A DNA stretch of 64,000 bases from NCBI RefSeq assembly GCF_045862395.1, contig NZ_AP023087.1, positions 868,001-932,000 of the forward strand, read 5' to 3'. Every line of letters starts with the position of its first letter. The first letter of the stretch is position 1. The notes beneath the pieces are model-generated. The model ran no database searches. It was not told where the DNA came from and saw only the letters and a program-made list of their open reading frames with translations. Below, piece by piece: positions 62,790 through 64,000 of this stretch. A program made the translations under genes and the position numbers. This DNA comes from Marinicellulosiphila megalodicopiae. GTDB lineage: Bacteria > Pseudomonadota > Gammaproteobacteria > Pseudomonadales > Natronospirillaceae.

Positions 62790-63068
62790 ATGAATCAAAA
62801 TAACGCTCTACTTGAAACATTCAAATCAAACGGCCTAATCAAACTAAAAAACGCCCTTAACAAAAATGATGTGTCTACATTACAAAAAAATATCTGGAAA
62901 GAAATCTACAACAAACTTGATATCGAATTAGCCAAACCAGAAACTCATGAAATACTTTGATGTATACTGCCTTTAGAAGCTAAAAAGGATGGTGAGCTAT
63001 TTAAACCAAGTGAAGAAGAAAAGAAAAAATGGGATGATGCAATGAAACTCTTTCGATATGCTAAATAA
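62790..63068 (+). pseudogene. Small gene interrupted by an in-frame TGA
   Basis: Begins at ATG 62790; 56 codons lead to TGA at 62958-62960. The same frame stays open for another 35 codons to TAA at 63066-63068, continuing in charged protein-like sequence (LPLEAKKDGELFKPSEEEK). The first part (NGLIKLKNALNKNDVSTLQK) resembles the N-terminus of phytanoyl-CoA-dioxygenase-like proteins. Most likely a decayed gene with a nonsense mutation; readthrough cannot be excluded. Confidence 0.5.
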
Positions 63069-63106
63069 ACGTAAAAACTCAAACCAAAAACTTCAGGAGT
63101 CATTAA

Positions 63107-64000
63107 ATGACTGACCTCCCACCACAAGCCCCAAAAGGCGAATTCATTTTATTCCAAAGCAACGATGGCACAGCAAAGGTTGAATGTCGCTTTGAATTGG
63201 ATACTTTATGGTTGTCGCAGGCGATGATGTGTGACCTGTATGGCAAAGCTAAGGCGACCATTAGTGAACATATAAGTAACGTATTAAGCGAAGGTGAGTT
63301 AGATGAAAATTCAGTTGTTCGGTTTTACCGAACAACTGCCGCTGACGGCAAACCTTATAATGTGAAACACTTTAGTTTGCCAATGGTAATAGCCGTGGGT
63401 TACCGAGTTCGCTCAGCCCGTGGTACGCAGTTTAGAAAGTGGGCCACTCAAACCTTGCAGGAATATTTAGTCAAAGGTTTTGTCATGGATGACGAACGAT
63501 TAAAAAATCCACCTGTAGGTGATTCTGCAGTGCCTGATTATTTTGACGAAATGCTTGAGCGCATTCGTGATATTCGTGCAAGCGAACGCCGTGTGTATTT
63601 GCGGGTAAAAGAGATTTTTACCATGGCGGCGGATTATGAACCCTCTAGTAAAGACACCAATCGATTTTTTCAAAGTATTCAAAATAAGTTGCACTTTGCC
63701 AGCACAAACATGACGGCTGCTGAATTGATTGCGGCACGTGTTGATGCCAAAAAACCAGACATGGGTTTAACCTGCTTCAAAGGCGATGAAGGACGTAAAA
63801 CCGATGTGACCATTGCTAAAAATTACCTGAAAGAAGATGAAATTAAAACTCTGAATCGTATTGTGGTTATGTGGCTTGATTATGCCGAAGACCAAGCACT
63901 GCGCCGTAAACAGGTATTGTTAAACGACTGGCATCAAAAGCTGGATCAGTTTTTAGAATTTAATGAGCGAGATGTATTGCAAGGTTCGGGTTCGCTTACA
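63107..64000 (+). CDS. RhuM-family protein, truncated by window end
   Basis: ATG 63107 with CAGGAG at ribosome-binding distance; open to the last base (298 codons). RhuM strings are clear: WLSQAMMCDLYGKAKATIS, GELDENSVVRF, IAVGYRVRSARGTQFRKWAT, LQEYLVKGFVMDDERLKNP. Further motifs (YFDEMLERIRDIRASERRVY, DMGLTCFKG) are conserved in the family. Length so far is close to the usual 330-340. RhuM proteins are often in RM loci and pathogenicity islands; function unknown. Perfect palindrome at 63312-63338. Confidence 0.9.
   Translation, partial: MTDLPPQAPKGEFILFQSNDGTAKVECRFELDTLWLSQAMMCDLYGKAKATISEHISNVLSEGELDENSVVRFYRTTAADGKPYNVKHFSLPMVIAVGYRVRSARGTQFRKWATQTLQEYLVKGFVMDDERLKNPPVGDSAVPDYFDEMLERIRDIRASERRVYLRVKEIFTMAADYEPSSKDTNRFFQSIQNKLHFASTNMTAAELIAARVDAKKPDMGLTCFKGDEGRKTDVTIAKNYLKEDEIKTLNRIVVMWLDYAEDQALRRKQVLLNDWHQKLDQFLEFNERDVLQGSGSLT
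63312..63338 (+). repeat. Perfect coding-sequence palindrome in rhuM
   Basis: CAGTTGTTCGGT, loop TTT, ACCGAACAACTG: twelve base pairs, at codons about 69-77, right after the GELDENS motif. Same position as the palindrome in the first rhuM-like gene. Confidence 0.93.

Noticed and set aside
62958..62960. Selenocysteine codon
   Set aside because: No convincing stem-loop immediately after the TGA and no selenoprotein family match; a nonsense mutation is simpler.

Overview
The window is a stretch of an AT-rich gammaproteobacterial chromosome. Gene order resembles the Pseudomonadales/Oceanospirillales: argJ-mutT-yacG-coaE-pilD-pilC-pilB-pilA, purM-purN with hda nearby, rpsA-ihfB-lapA, ccoNOQP-ccoGHI and aroQ-accB-accC. 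I cannot name the species from sequence alone.

Positions 1 to about 47,000 are mostly core genome. 51-8475 holds arginine and CoA synthesis, nucleotide-pool sanitation and the type IV pilus core (pilD, pilC, pilB, a PglL/Wzy-type pilin glycosyltransferase and pilA behind a sigma-54 promoter). Between pilA and a dCMP deaminase lies a three-gene cassette (8725-11133). It encodes a ZorA-like membrane channel with a long cytoplasmic tail, a ZorB-like TM-OmpA protein and an unrecognised 158-aa protein. 11130-25685 holds purine synthesis, hda, alaA, msrB, lapA, ihfB, rpsA, sfsA, an aminotransferase and gluQRS. 25949-33563 is a full cbb3 oxidase locus with its maturation genes, except that no ccoS is visible. 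33617-47022 holds a YecA-like protein, a DUF3426 protein, prmA, accC/accB/aroQ, panD, pgi, a degenerate pseudouridine-synthase-like protein, tRNA-Ser(UGA), an orphan GspF/PilC-like protein and DNA polymerase II. lexA (47460-48059) has two SOS boxes.

From about 48,100 to the end the window is accessory. It holds an unknown 312-aa gene, then a dispersed type I restriction-modification locus: hsdR, fic, hsdM, a chimeric rhuM-like gene and a two-TRD hsdS. Directly coupled to hsdS is a very AT-rich pair: an OLD-like AAA ATPase with a TOPRIM-like domain and a HEPN/RES-domain (putative NADase) protein, followed by a 54-aa ORF with a strong ribosome binding site. The tail holds small unknown proteins, a probable broken gene and an incomplete rhuM gene running off the window.

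The two best candidates for an undescribed system are the ZorAB-like motor with a non-canonical third gene (8725-11133) and the AAA-TOPRIM plus HEPN/RES module inside the type I RM operon (57846-61226). Other unexplained structure includes a 190-bp element with 16-bp perfect terminal inverted repeats (41591-41780), inverted dispersed repeats at about 47,295-47,453 and 52,506-52,663, and perfect palindromes at the same codon position in both rhuM-family genes. All calls were made by eye from the sequence; no database search or alignment program was run.
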